Shown here: positions 43,859-54,000 of the stretch, one piece after another | Layout: the number at the start of each line of letters is the position of its first letter | How positions within the stretch are numbered: the stretch's first letter is position 1 | Origin: an uncultured Acetatifactor sp. | Lineage (GTDB): Bacteria; Bacillota; Clostridia; Lachnospirales; Lachnospiraceae | DNA length: 64,000 bases | NCBI GenBank assembly: GCA_910584235.1 | Contig: CAJTZD010000011.1 | Span: 27,685-91,684 of the forward strand | Reading direction: 5' to 3' | Translations under genes and position numbers: made by a program | Notes under the pieces: model-generated | Seen by the model: only the letters and a program-made list of their open reading frames with translations | Told to the model about the DNA's origin: nothing | Database searches by the model: none

Positions 43859-44139
43859 TCAATTTCTCTCACCCGTATGTGTTCTGTTCTCGGGATTTTC
43901 ACGCAAATTCCTCATAAAAAAACTGGCGGCGAAGCCGTGAACGTAACCCCGGCAGCCTTTTTTGTACTTCAGGAAAGAGTGGCCTATGGACACGCCGCAC
44001 ACTTCCGTGATACAATATTGACAACAAAAACACGCTACCCCTTTCCGGTTCCACGCGCCCCCAGGCACATTGCTCCGCTCCAGGGCACATGGAATCCTGA
44101 AAGATCCGGCAGCACAAGCCAGAAAGGAATGTACCTAAG
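43859..44139. other. Divergent intergenic region, no gene seen
   Basis: GC-mixed DNA leading into the MalY gene. A possible plus-strand promoter is TGGACA (43987-43992), 18 nt, TACAAT (44011-44016). No family-like frame. Confidence 0.35.
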
Positions 44140-45357
44140 ATGAAATACGATTTTACCTCTGTCATGAACCGAAACGGCATGGACGCCATCGCCGTGGACA
44201 GCCTGGGCTTTGGCGGCGCCCCGGGCAGCCCGAAGGAGGGCTTCGACGCCATCCCCATGTGGGTGGCGGACATGAACTTCCCCACGGTTCCCACCATACC
44301 GGAAGCCGTCACCGCCCGCGTGAGAGAGCCTCACTTTGGCTATTTCTCCCCCAGGGAGGAGTACCTGGACGCTATTATCCGCTGGCATGAGACCAGGAAC
44401 GGCGCATCGGGCCTCACCAAAGAATGCATCGGCTATGAGAACGGTGTGCTGGGCGGCGTGGTCAGCGCCCTGAACGTGTTCTGCTCCAGGGGGGACAATG
44501 TGCTCCTGCACTCCCCCACCTACATCGGCTTTACCGGAGCCCTTGGCAACAACGGCTATCATATCGTCCACAGTCCCCTGGTTTTGGACGGGGACGGTAT
44601 CTACCGCATGAATTTTGCCGACATGGAGAAGAAGATTACGGAAAACAGAATCCATGCCGCAGTATTCTGTTCCCCCCACAACCCCTGCGGCCGTGTCTGG
44701 GAAAAGCGGGAGGTGGAGCAGTTCATGGAGCTGTGCCGAAAGCACGACGTAATGGTAGTCTCCGATGAAATCTGGTCGGACATTATTCTCACCGGATACA
44801 AGCATGTGCCCACCCAGAGCGTCAGCGAGGACGCCAGGAACCGCACTGTGGCGGTTTACGCGCCCTCCAAGACTTTCAACCTGGCGGGCCTGGTGGGCAG
44901 CTACCATATTATTTACAACAAAGCCCTCAGGGACCGGGTGGACAAGGAGTCCTCCCTCTCCCATTACAACAGTATGAACCTGCTGTCCATGTATGCCCTC
45001 ATCGGCGCTTATAAGCCCGAGGGCTATGAATGGGTGGACGAGCTGCGCCAGGTGATTACCGGCAATGTGGACTTCGCCTGCGGCTACATTGAGGAACATT
45101 TCCAGGGGGTCAGTGTCTCCAGGCCCCAGGGCACCTACATGCTGTTTTTAGACTGCACCCAGTGGTGCCGGGCCCATGGCAGAACCATTGACGAACTGCT
45201 GAAGGCCGGCTGGGACGTGGGCGTGGCCTGGCAGGACGGAAGAGCGTTCCACGGCCCCTGCCATATCCGCATGAACCTGGCCCTGCCCCTGTCCCGGGTG
45301 CAGGAGGCCTTTGACCGGCTGGACAAGTATGTATTCAATGCGCAAATAAATGGCTGA
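44140..45357 (+). CDS. MalY/PatB-family PLP-dependent C-S lyase/aminotransferase
   Basis: 405 residues, fold-type I PLP enzyme. MWVADMNFPTVPTIPEAVTARV and GYFSPREEYLDAIIRW at the front, ENGVLGGVVSALNVFCSRGDNVLLHSPTYIGF, CSPHNPCGRVWEKREVEQFMELC, VSDEIWSDI and the PLP Lys in VYAPSKTFNLAGLVGSYHI. The family cleaves cystathionine or cysteine C-S bonds, or acts as an aminotransferase. It is followed closely by a macro-domain gene (42 nt). Confidence 0.9.
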   Translation: MKYDFTSVMNRNGMDAIAVDSLGFGGAPGSPKEGFDAIPMWVADMNFPTVPTIPEAVTARVREPHFGYFSPREEYLDAIIRWHETRNGASGLTKECIGYENGVLGGVVSALNVFCSRGDNVLLHSPTYIGFTGALGNNGYHIVHSPLVLDGDGIYRMNFADMEKKITENRIHAAVFCSPHNPCGRVWEKREVEQFMELCRKHDVMVVSDEIWSDIILTGYKHVPTQSVSEDARNRTVAVYAPSKTFNLAGLVGSYHIIYNKALRDRVDKESSLSHYNSMNLLSMYALIGAYKPEGYEWVDELRQVITGNVDFACGYIEEHFQGVSVSRPQGTYMLFLDCTQWCRAHGRTIDELLKAGWDVGVAWQDGRAFHGPCHIRMNLALPLSRVQEAFDRLDKYVFNAQING

Positions 45358-45399
45358 ATATAAGGGAAAACGGGCAGGCCCGGAAAGGTGGAAATATCT

Positions 45400-46485
45400 A
45401 TGCCGCTTCAGATCGTCAGAAACGATATCACGAAAATGAATGTGGATGCCATCGTAAACGCCGCCAACCAGTCTCTTCTGGGCGGTGGCGGCGTGGACGG
45501 CTGCATCCATCAGGCCGCCGGGCCGAAGCTCCTGGCCGAGTGCAGGACGCTGGGCGGATGCGAAACCGGCAGCGCCAAAGTCACAGGAGCGGGAAATCTG
45601 CCCTGCAGATATGTCATCCATGCCGTGGGGCCCCGCTGGAGGGGCGGCGGCTACAGAGAGCGCGAGCTGCTAATTTCCTGCTACCGGACTTCCCTGGCCC
45701 TGGCAAAGGAAAAGAACTGCGAGACCGTAGCCTTTCCCCTGATCTCCTCCGGCATCTACGGCTACCCCAAAGACCAGGCCCTGCGCGTGGCCGTGGATAC
45801 CATCGGCGCTTTCCTGTTGGAAAACGACATGACGGTCTATCTGGTGATCTTTGACAGAAAGGCTTACCAGATCGGCGGGAAGCTGTTTGACGGCATTGCG
45901 GAATACATTGACGACAATTACGTGGACGAGCATGACGATAGTTCCTCCAGACGTCCTGGATTTTTCAATCTCTTTCCCAAAAAAGAAATGCAAAAGATAG
46001 AAAAATTGCCGGCGGATAAGGCGGATGCCATTCACCGGAGGACAGCCAAAGTTTCCCGCTCCGCTCCCCCCATGCCCATGGCTGCCATGCTTCCGGCTGC
46101 TCCCGCAGTCCCCTTAAGCGGCCTGGATGATGCCTTAAAACAGATTGACGAAAGCTTTTCCGAGATGCTGCTGCGCAAGATCGACGAGTCCGGCATGACG
46201 GACGCCCAGTGCTACAAGAAAGCCAATATCGACCGGAAGCTTTTCTCGAAGATCCGGGGCAATAAGCTGTATAAACCCAGCAAGCCTACGGCAATCGCCT
46301 TTGCCATTGCCCTGGAACTGTCCCTGGAGGAGACAAAAGACATGCTCATGAAAGCCGGTTTTGCCCTTTCCCACTCCAGCAAGTTCGACATCATCATTGA
46401 ATATTTCATTGAGAATGGCAACTACAATGTGTTCGAGATCAACGAGGCTCTGTTCGCTTTTGACCAAAGCCTGCTGGGGGCTTGA
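45400..46485 (+). CDS. Macro-domain protein with C-terminal HTH-like domain
   Basis: 361 residues; the ATG at 45400 follows an AAAGGTGG site (an upstream in-frame GTG is less likely). Residues 1-175 are a macro domain of the YmdB type: IVRNDITKMNVDAIVNAANQSLLGGGGVDGCIHQAAG, YVIHAVGPRWRGG and FPLISSGIYGYPKDQALRVAVDTI, expected to bind ADP-ribose or deacetylate O-acetyl-ADP-ribose. After a Pro/Ala linker, residues about 245-361 form a helical module (SEMLLRKIDESGMTDAQCYKKANIDRKLFSKIRGN) resembling an XRE-like domain. A VWA gene follows 135 nt downstream. Confidence 0.88.
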   Translation: MPLQIVRNDITKMNVDAIVNAANQSLLGGGGVDGCIHQAAGPKLLAECRTLGGCETGSAKVTGAGNLPCRYVIHAVGPRWRGGGYRERELLISCYRTSLALAKEKNCETVAFPLISSGIYGYPKDQALRVAVDTIGAFLLENDMTVYLVIFDRKAYQIGGKLFDGIAEYIDDNYVDEHDDSSSRRPGFFNLFPKKEMQKIEKLPADKADAIHRRTAKVSRSAPPMPMAAMLPAAPAVPLSGLDDALKQIDESFSEMLLRKIDESGMTDAQCYKKANIDRKLFSKIRGNKLYKPSKPTAIAFAIALELSLEETKDMLMKAGFALSHSSKFDIIIEYFIENGNYNVFEINEALFAFDQSLLGA

Positions 46486-46620
46486 TCAGAAAGCCCCCAC
46501 TGTCTTATAGAAAGCAGGAAAATGTCTCCTGCCATGCGACCAAAACTAATGGAATTTCTTCTAAAATATGACTGTAAGGTAAGCAACCGGACAGTCATAT
46601 TTTTAATGGAGGGAACAGAC

Positions 46621-47289
46621 ATGAGAAAAAATCTTACGGAAATCGTTTTTATCCTGGACCGCAGCGGCTCCATGAGCGGATTGGAATCGGACACCATCGG
46701 AGGCTTCAACTCCATGATCGCCAAGCAAAAGAAAACAGAGGGCGAAGCCCTCATCTCCACCGTCCTGTTTGACAACTACAGCGAAGTCATCCATGACCGG
46801 GCGGATCTGCGGGACATCAGGCCCATGACCGACGAGGACTATTCGGTGCGGGGATGCACCGCCCTGCTGGACGCCGTGGGCAGCGCCATCCATCATATCG
46901 GCAATGTCCACAAGTACGCCCGGCCGGAGGATGTGCCGGAACACACCCTGTTTGTCATCACCACGGACGGCTGCGAGAACGCCAGCCACCATTACACAGC
47001 GGATAAGGTCAGGAAAATGATTGAACGCCGAAAAAGTAAATACGGCTGGGAGTTCCTCTTCCTGGGCGCCAACATCGATGCGGTGGAAACCGCGGCCCAT
47101 TTCGGCATCAGCAAAGACCGCGCCGTGAACTATCACGCCGACCATGCGGGCACGAAACTTAATTATGAAGTGGTAGGCGAGGCCATCTCCGCCGTGCGGT
47201 GCAGCGCGCCCCTAAACGCGGACTGGAAGAAACGCATTGACGAGGATTACAAGGCAAGGAAGAAAAAGCTGTTCCGGCAGAAGGGCTGA
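46621..47289 (+). CDS. VWA-domain protein
   Basis: 222 residues from MRKNLTEIVFILDRSGSMSGLE, with GGAGGG 7 nt before the ATG. A complete MIDAS: DRSGS (residues about 12-16), Thr in RGCTALLDAVG and Asp in FVITTDGCENAS. No signal peptide, so cytoplasmic. TerY-type VWA proteins of this form sit in stress or conflict operons, and its partner here is the macro-domain gene just upstream. The role is not established. Confidence 0.88.
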   Translation: MRKNLTEIVFILDRSGSMSGLESDTIGGFNSMIAKQKKTEGEALISTVLFDNYSEVIHDRADLRDIRPMTDEDYSVRGCTALLDAVGSAIHHIGNVHKYARPEDVPEHTLFVITTDGCENASHHYTADKVRKMIERRKSKYGWEFLFLGANIDAVETAAHFGISKDRAVNYHADHAGTKLNYEVVGEAISAVRCSAPLNADWKKRIDEDYKARKKKLFRQKG

Positions 47290-47409
47290 CTGGCAGAGCG
47301 CCTCCGGGCGGCCCGGGGATTTCAGATACAGGTCCGGGGCGCCCGGGGCTTAAATATACCGATGGGCTGCCCCGGAACATAAAGTTTTCTGTCAGCGTTG
47401 CCCGGGAAT

Positions 47410-48141
47410 TTAAAGTTTCTTCCAGGCCCCGCGCTCCAGCACTTGGTTCAGGATCATCTGTCCCAGCATCTCGTCAAAATCGGACTTGCCAACCTCATTT
47501 CCGTCCGCCTCATAATAGGGACAGGGAGCCGTGTCCTCCGGATCCGTCGGTTCCTCCCGGGCATAGAGCGTTGCGACTTCCTCCCTGCTGCCATCGGACC
47601 GATAGCGGAATATGGTATAGGAACTGGTGCCATTGTAGTCATACTGGCTTACCATGGCGCCGTCTTTCAGAGGATAGTCCCCGCTTGTCATCTCCACACA
47701 GTCAAACTGCCAGCAAAAAAGGCTGCCGTTCTCATAATGAAATACGGCGTTAAAATTGCCCGGCTCCTCTATCCATTGCACCAGCAGTTCCTCTGCCCCG
47801 TCTCCGTCCAAATCCAGGTAAGTATACTCTAACTCCCCTACGGCAAGAATAGTGTCTTTCCATATATCCAATGCCCATGTATCCACCTGAGCATCGTCAA
47901 ACAGGGAAATGTCCCCCTCTAAAAATGCCCCGTAGGCAGCTTCCGCTTTCTCCTGAGGCAAAACCGCTCCGGAACCCTCCTGCTCCAAACTCCCCGTCTC
48001 TGCCGCCTCCGGACTGTTCCCTGCATCCTCCACGGGAGGCACAGATTCCGCCTCCCCCTGCTGCCCGCAGCCTGACAAAAGCGCCAGCCCGGCCAACAGA
48101 CCAATGCATCTTCCCGTTTTTTTCATATAGCTGCTCCTCAT
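47410..48141 (-). CDS. Putative lipoprotein
   Basis: 243 residues. Basic head, hydrophobic segment and lipobox LALLSGCGQQ, then a Glu/Gly/Ser linker and a globular part with TYLDLDGDGAEELLVQWIE (calcium-binding-like DxDxDG loop) and AVFHYENGSLFCWQFDCVEM. Similar proteins in Firmicutes are uncharacterised. Two starts are possible (48141, or five codons in at MKKTGRCIG), each with a usable ribosome site. Confidence 0.85.
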   Translation of the reverse strand: MRSSYMKKTGRCIGLLAGLALLSGCGQQGEAESVPPVEDAGNSPEAAETGSLEQEGSGAVLPQEKAEAAYGAFLEGDISLFDDAQVDTWALDIWKDTILAVGELEYTYLDLDGDGAEELLVQWIEEPGNFNAVFHYENGSLFCWQFDCVEMTSGDYPLKDGAMVSQYDYNGTSSYTIFRYRSDGSREEVATLYAREEPTDPEDTAPCPYYEADGNEVGKSDFDEMLGQMILNQVLERGAWKKL

Positions 48142-48435
48142 TTTGTCGTCCTCCTGCCCTGCTGTCCTCCTGTAAATCTTCCGGCATGCCCTGCCGCCCT
48201 GCGAGGATTCTGTCTAAAGCCTTTGTTAAAGGCGTACTTAGCTTACCATATATTTACGGAGATGACAAGGCCGCCTGTGCCCCTCTGCCATTCACACGCC
48301 CGAAAAAGGGAAAAGGTAACATTCCCCCAAATCTTTATGAAACCTTAAGGGGAATCGACGCAATATTTTTAGAAAAAAATGGTATTCTGTCGTATAATGG
48401 AAAAAGAGTTAAATGAAAACAAAGGAATTGACATC
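48142..48435. promoter_or_regulatory. Upstream region of the P-type ATPase gene
   Basis: Contains -10 TATAAT (48393-48398) with a weak -35 (TAGAAA, 48370-48375) 17 nt upstream, placing the start of transcription about 30 nt before the coding region. No gene seen in the rest. Confidence 0.4.
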
Positions 48436-51012
48436 ATGAAAAACACAGATACCATGGACATCATTGAAAACGGCAATCAGCTAATGGATATAAGCGGGAA
48501 CGCTTCCACAGGGCTCACGGCGGCGGAGGTGGAGGAGCGCACCGCCCGGGGCCTTGTAAACCGCGCGGACATCACCACGGACAAGACCACCTCCCAGATC
48601 ATAAAATCCAATCTCTTTACATATTTTAACCTGATTTTCCTGATCCTGGCGGTGCTGCTGTGCCTGGTGGGCTCCTACCGGAACCTGACTTTCCTGCCGG
48701 TGGTCATCGGAAATACGGTTATCGGCATTCTGCAGGAGCTGCGGGCAAAGCGGGTGCTGGACAAGATGAACATGTTGAACGCCCCTACAGCCCTGGTAGT
48801 GCGGGACGGAAAACAATCTCGTCTTCCATCGGAGGAACTGGTGCAAGACGATGTAGTGGTGCTCTGTGCGGGAGACCAGATCTGCGCGGACGCAAAAGTC
48901 CTGGAGGGAAGCATCTGCGTAAACGAGTCTCTCCTCACAGGGGAGGCGGACGAAATCCGCAAAGACCCGGGCAGCGCCCTCCTCTCAGGCAGCTTTGTGG
49001 TGTCCGGGCGATGCCTGGCCAGACTGGAACGCGTAGGAGAGGCCTCCTATATCTCCAGGCTCACCGCCCAGGCCAAGGCCATGGGCAGCGGAGAGCAGTC
49101 CGAGATGGTCCGCTCCATCAATCAACTGGTAAAATGGGTGGGGATCCTGATCATTCCTGTGGGCGCCATCCTGTTCTCCCAGGCCTACTTTATGAACGGG
49201 GAGACCATCCGCACCAGCATTGTGTCCATGATCGCGGCCATCATCGGCATGATTCCCGAGGGGCTCTATTTGCTCACCACGGCGGCGCTGGCCCTGAGCA
49301 CCGTCCGCCTGGCAGGGCGCAAGGTCCTCCTCCACGACATGAAGAGCATTGAGGCCCTGGCAAGGGTAGACGTGCTGTGCGTGGACAAAACCGGCACCAT
49401 CACGGAGCCCGGCATGGAGGTGGCGGAAGTCCTGCCGCGGGGCAGCGGGGAAGATTTGTCCGAAACAGAGCGCGGAAACGGCAAATGCACCGGGGCAGAG
49501 TCAGGGCTTCAGGAACTGAATCTGCTGCTTGCGGATTATGCCGCCGCCATAGAGGACAGCAATGCCACTATGGAGGCTATCCGGAAATATGCTGCCGCAT
49601 GCATTGGTCAAAAGCTTTCCGGCGGGGACACCGTGGACACGGAGTCGGCGGAAGCTCCCGAACCTGCGCGAAAGCCCCTGTCCACTCTCCCCTTTTCCTC
49701 CTCCAGGAAGTACAGCGCCGTGCGGTTCCCGGAGGGGGACTATGTGCTGGGCGCTCCGGAGTTCGTAATGGGGGAGGACTATGCTTCCATATCGGAAGAG
49801 ATCAGTCCTTATCTGAAAAAAGGGTACCGGGTACTGGTCATCGGAGAGCGGGAAACATCGGCCGCCCTGTCAGACGCCGAAACGACATATGGGGAAGCCC
49901 TGGCGGACGGTCGCCCCGGAAAGGTGCGCCCTCTAGGCTACATCGTCCTCTCCAACCCCATCCGGGAAAATGCCCTGGAGACTTTCGCCTACTTTAAGGA
50001 GCAGGGCGTCAGCGTCAAAGTCATCTCCGGGGACAATCCCGAGACTGTCTCCGAGGTAGCCAGGCGCGCCGGCATAGAGGATGCGGAAAAATTCGTGGAC
50101 GCGGGAACCCTTGCTTCTGAGGAGGCTCTGAGCGCTGCCGCCTGCCAATACACGGTCTTCGGCCGGGTAACCCCGAAACAGAAGCAGCTTCTGGTACAGG
50201 CTCTGCAGAAGTCCGGCCACACCGTGGCCATGACCGGGGACGGCGTCAACGACATCCTGGCCATGAAAGACGCGGACTGCAGCGTGGCCATGGCCTCGGG
50301 CAGCGAGGCGGCGGCACAGGCAGCCCAGGTGGTGCTTTTAGATTCCGATTTCGCCCACATGCCAAACGTGGTATGGGAGGGGCGGCGGGTGGTGAACAAC
50401 ATCCAGCGCTCCGCCAGCTTATTTTTGGTGAAGAACATCTTCTCCCTGCTGCTGGCCCTGTTCTCCGCGGTTCTGGCCATCACCTACCCCTTAGAGCCCT
50501 CCCAGATCTCCCTGATCAGCATGTTCACCATAGGCCTGCCCGGATTCCTGCTGGCCCTGGAGCCCAACAAAGAGCGGATTCAGGGACATTTCATCCGGAA
50601 TGTCCTGCTCAAGGCCCTGCCGGCTGGGCTCACGGACGTGGTGGCGGTAGGCGCTTTGGTGATCTGCGGCCAGGCGTTCTCCCTGCCGAAAACGGACGTG
50701 GCTACCGCCTCCACCCTGCTGCTGGCCGTGGTGGGCTTCATGATCCTGGGAAAGATCAGTTCCCCTTTCAACCGTATGAAATGGGGGATTCTGGCGCTGA
50801 ATGTATTCTGCCTGGTGTTCTCCGGCATCTTTTTAGGCAGGCTCTTCGCCATAAGCTCCATGTCCGAAATCTGCATCCTGCTAATGGTGGTGTTCGCCTT
50901 TGCCGCGGAATCCCTTTTCCGCCACCTGTCCAAGCTGGTGGAAAAGGCGAGCCTGACGGCCCTGCGGGCGAAATGCAGGAAAGTGATGGAGATATTTCTC
51001 CTGAAGCCGTAG
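48436..51012 (+). CDS. Cation-translocating P-type ATPase (CtpE-like)
   Basis: 858 residues from MKNTDTMDIIEN; AAAGGA 9 nt upstream supports this start over 48379. Motifs: actuator loop NESLLTGEADEI (about 168), ion-site helix GMIPEGLYLLTTAALAL, phosphorylation site CVDKTGTIT (about 316), VISGDNPETVSEVARRAGI, and hinge AMTGDGVNDILAMKDADCS (about 600), then six C-terminal helices. PEGL in M4 points to the CtpE/Ca2+-type group; the ion is not proven. An integral membrane pump. Confidence 0.92.
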   Translation: MKNTDTMDIIENGNQLMDISGNASTGLTAAEVEERTARGLVNRADITTDKTTSQIIKSNLFTYFNLIFLILAVLLCLVGSYRNLTFLPVVIGNTVIGILQELRAKRVLDKMNMLNAPTALVVRDGKQSRLPSEELVQDDVVVLCAGDQICADAKVLEGSICVNESLLTGEADEIRKDPGSALLSGSFVVSGRCLARLERVGEASYISRLTAQAKAMGSGEQSEMVRSINQLVKWVGILIIPVGAILFSQAYFMNGETIRTSIVSMIAAIIGMIPEGLYLLTTAALALSTVRLAGRKVLLHDMKSIEALARVDVLCVDKTGTITEPGMEVAEVLPRGSGEDLSETERGNGKCTGAESGLQELNLLLADYAAAIEDSNATMEAIRKYAAACIGQKLSGGDTVDTESAEAPEPARKPLSTLPFSSSRKYSAVRFPEGDYVLGAPEFVMGEDYASISEEISPYLKKGYRVLVIGERETSAALSDAETTYGEALADGRPGKVRPLGYIVLSNPIRENALETFAYFKEQGVSVKVISGDNPETVSEVARRAGIEDAEKFVDAGTLASEEALSAAACQYTVFGRVTPKQKQLLVQALQKSGHTVAMTGDGVNDILAMKDADCSVAMASGSEAAAQAAQVVLLDSDFAHMPNVVWEGRRVVNNIQRSASLFLVKNIFSLLLALFSAVLAITYPLEPSQISLISMFTIGLPGFLLALEPNKERIQGHFIRNVLLKALPAGLTDVVAVGALVICGQAFSLPKTDVATASTLLLAVVGFMILGKISSPFNRMKWGILALNVFCLVFSGIFLGRLFAISSMSEICILLMVVFAFAAESLFRHLSKLVEKASLTALRAKCRKVMEIFLLKP

Positions 51013-51025
51013 TTTCCGGTAGGCC

Positions 51026-54000
51026 TTACCACTCCCTGCAGTCCGGATACTTCAGCCGCGTATCCGAGGACGCCGTGGCCCTGGAAAGCTGAAGCACCAC
51101 CTCGCTGAAATACCGGGGATCCACCTCCCCCAGCTTCTTCCGCACAGGCTTTGTCTCGCCGGGCTCATAGAAACAGGCGTCATATACCACAACCGATTCA
51201 TTCTCACCGCCCACATAGCTTCCGGAAAACGCAAGCTCCGCTCCCTTGTCCTGGTCATCACGGATAAAGGTGCAGTAGACGCCGCCGTCGCCTACCTCCC
51301 CCTTGTACCATCCCATGTCCTGGAGCTTCCCGGACAGGGAAAGCCCGTTCAGGGACATGCCGCCGAACCGGACAAGCTCCGCGGTTTCTCTCTCCTCCTC
51401 CGTCACGCGGTAGACAGGGCGCTCCAGCTGTTCTATGGGCTGGACGATCTCGTAGTCTGCCAGCTGCTCTTTCCACGCGCCAAGCTCCTCCTCCGTAAGC
51501 TCGATAGGATGCACCAGGCCGATGCTGCCTGTCTGAGGCAGCTCATACTCCTCTTCCTGCGCCGTGTTGAAAGTACCGTCCTCCATGTACCGGAAAGTCT
51601 CCTGTAAAGCCCCCTCCTCATACATGCCCCACACCAGTCCCATGGCAAACTGGTGCATAACGGGATTCTCCACGAACAGCGCGCGCCACTTCCCGGCCTC
51701 CCACCGCCGCTCCACGCGCAGGGCCTGTTCCAAGCGTATCTTCTGATTCGCCACCACTGTCTTAAGCTGCTTTTTCAAAAGCTTCCAGTTTTCGTATGCC
51801 TCCCTGGATTTCTCCGGGTCGTCGGTTTTGCCGGGGGAGGGCATATTTTTGCACCGTTTCCCGTTTCCATCGTAAATCTCCAGGGACAGGTCAGATGCCA
51901 GGAGGACTTTGAACCAGCGTTTCCCATAGTCAAAGATGCGCTCCATTCCGGCGTCAAAGCCCAGGCCGGGCACAATCCTGTCTTCCAGCTCATCCCTGGA
52001 AATGCCAAGCTGCTCCGCCGCATAGTCCAGAGCTTCCGCTGCCGCTCCTTTTACCTGGCGGAACTTGAATTTCCTGGCCGTCTGGTCCACCAAAAGAAGC
52101 GCCGTGGAGGTGCCGTTCAAGGCCAGCGCCTTCACCGCCTCCGCAGCCATGGCTCCCCTGGCATGCTGGGGCCATTCCTGAATCTGATGGTACAGCACGG
52201 GCACAATCGCCTCCCCGCCGTGAATGGACGCGGCATAGAGAACCCATTTTCTCTTGGCCTGGGCCCCGTCCTCCATCCAGCGGCCGAACACCTCACCCAT
52301 ATACGCCGCCAGCTCCTCCGGCTTCAGCCCGTCCGTGAGTCTCCTCACCTCCTGATTCACGCCCGGAACCTGCATATCCGCGTAGCACAAAAGAACCGCC
52401 GCCATATAGTCTTCGGAAGCCTCCTGGCCGTCTGTCCTGTGAACCGTCCCGATACTCTCCGGCTCCAGCCATGCCAGCTTCCGCTTCCGGCCGCCTGCAA
52501 GGATTTCCTTTATCCTGTCTTCCAAGGTCAGCGCGGAACCGTCTGCCTGATCGACTCCCGCCCCTGCTCCTGGGTTCAGGATTCCCTGTATCAGGGTCTT
52601 GATCTTCTTGCTCTTCTCCACCCCCAGGGCTGCCTCCAGCTGCTCTTTGTATTTATCCGCGCCCCAGTTTTTCAGCACTTCCACCGCCATCTCGCGCATG
52701 CCTCCCTTGGGGGATTTGAGCATTTCCAGGATATCTCCCTCCAGTTCCTGACGGGACGTATAAATCCCACGCAGAAACTCCCGCCCCTGCTTTGCGCTCT
52801 CGGACGCGGCGGACAATAAGCTCTCCTTAAATTCCTCCCACCGCTGTCCCATGACACGGTATGCCAGGATGCGCTCCGGCAGGGACTTGCTCTTTGCGGC
52901 TTCCTCCCACTCCGAATGCCAGCCGCCGCGAAGCTCTTTCAAGGCGTTGACGCAGATTTGGCTGACACTGCCCGCATCGAAGACATTGGCGCTGTATCCG
53001 GTCTCATACATTGCCGCAAAAAACGAGATCTGATACTGCGCCGGTACGCCCTCCCCCTCCAGCAGGCGAAGCATCCCCTCGATCTGGCGCCTGTCTCCAT
53101 TTTTATGGCTGTTCTCCCAGGAATTTGCAAGCTCCGGCAGCCCCTCTTCCACCCAATACTTTTTAAAATAGGTGTCCTCCTGCCGCAGGCACTCCAGGAC
53201 AAGCGCCCGCCTGTAAAGCTGCATCTCGCCGTATTCCGGATAGTTGTGGATCCGATCAGCCCGCCCGCTGTCATAGAAGTGATTTTCCCTCCACTGCTCC
53301 GCATAGGGCAGAATATCCTCCAGCTCAATGATTCCAAGCAGATAGTCAAGCGCCCTGTCCCCTGCGGGCTCAAGCCTTTTTACATCCTGTTCTGCCGATA
53401 TCCTGCGGTAATCCGCCTCAAGCTCCCGGCCTACTTTTTCATAAAGTGCCGGATTGCCTGTCTTCATCTGATATAATAAATATCCGTAGTCCTCCGCCGG
53501 AACTTTCCCGATCACCTCACACACCGCATCGGGAGCCTGGGCCGTCATCCGCATCAGAATCTCTTTCTCCCTGTGCGCAATGGCCCAGCGGATATATGTC
53601 TCCCCGGAAATCCAGAGGTACTTTTCCAGCGCCTCAATATGTCTCAGAAACCACGCTTTTCCGGTCTTCTCGCAGGCATCCAGAGGGAGGTTGGGAATGG
53701 CGTCCCCGTCCACTGCCACCGCGAAACGGATAAGCGATATAAACCTGTTGGAATGTTCTATTCCCAGAAAGGCCAGACAGGGGAGAAAGCCCATCCGATA
53801 GTCATGCCTCTTCCTCCCGGAGATCATCGCCCTCATCTCATAGGGGAATTCCTCCCTTGGGTCAGAGTCCTGCACAAAGGCCCGCAGCTTTTCATCCTCC
53901 TCCCCCTGGGGCTCATCGGCTTTCGCGAAAAGCCCTGAGGCGTTGGCTTTCAGGCGCTTCTCTAAAAGCTCCCTCATCTCCCGGATACGCTCCGGACTAT

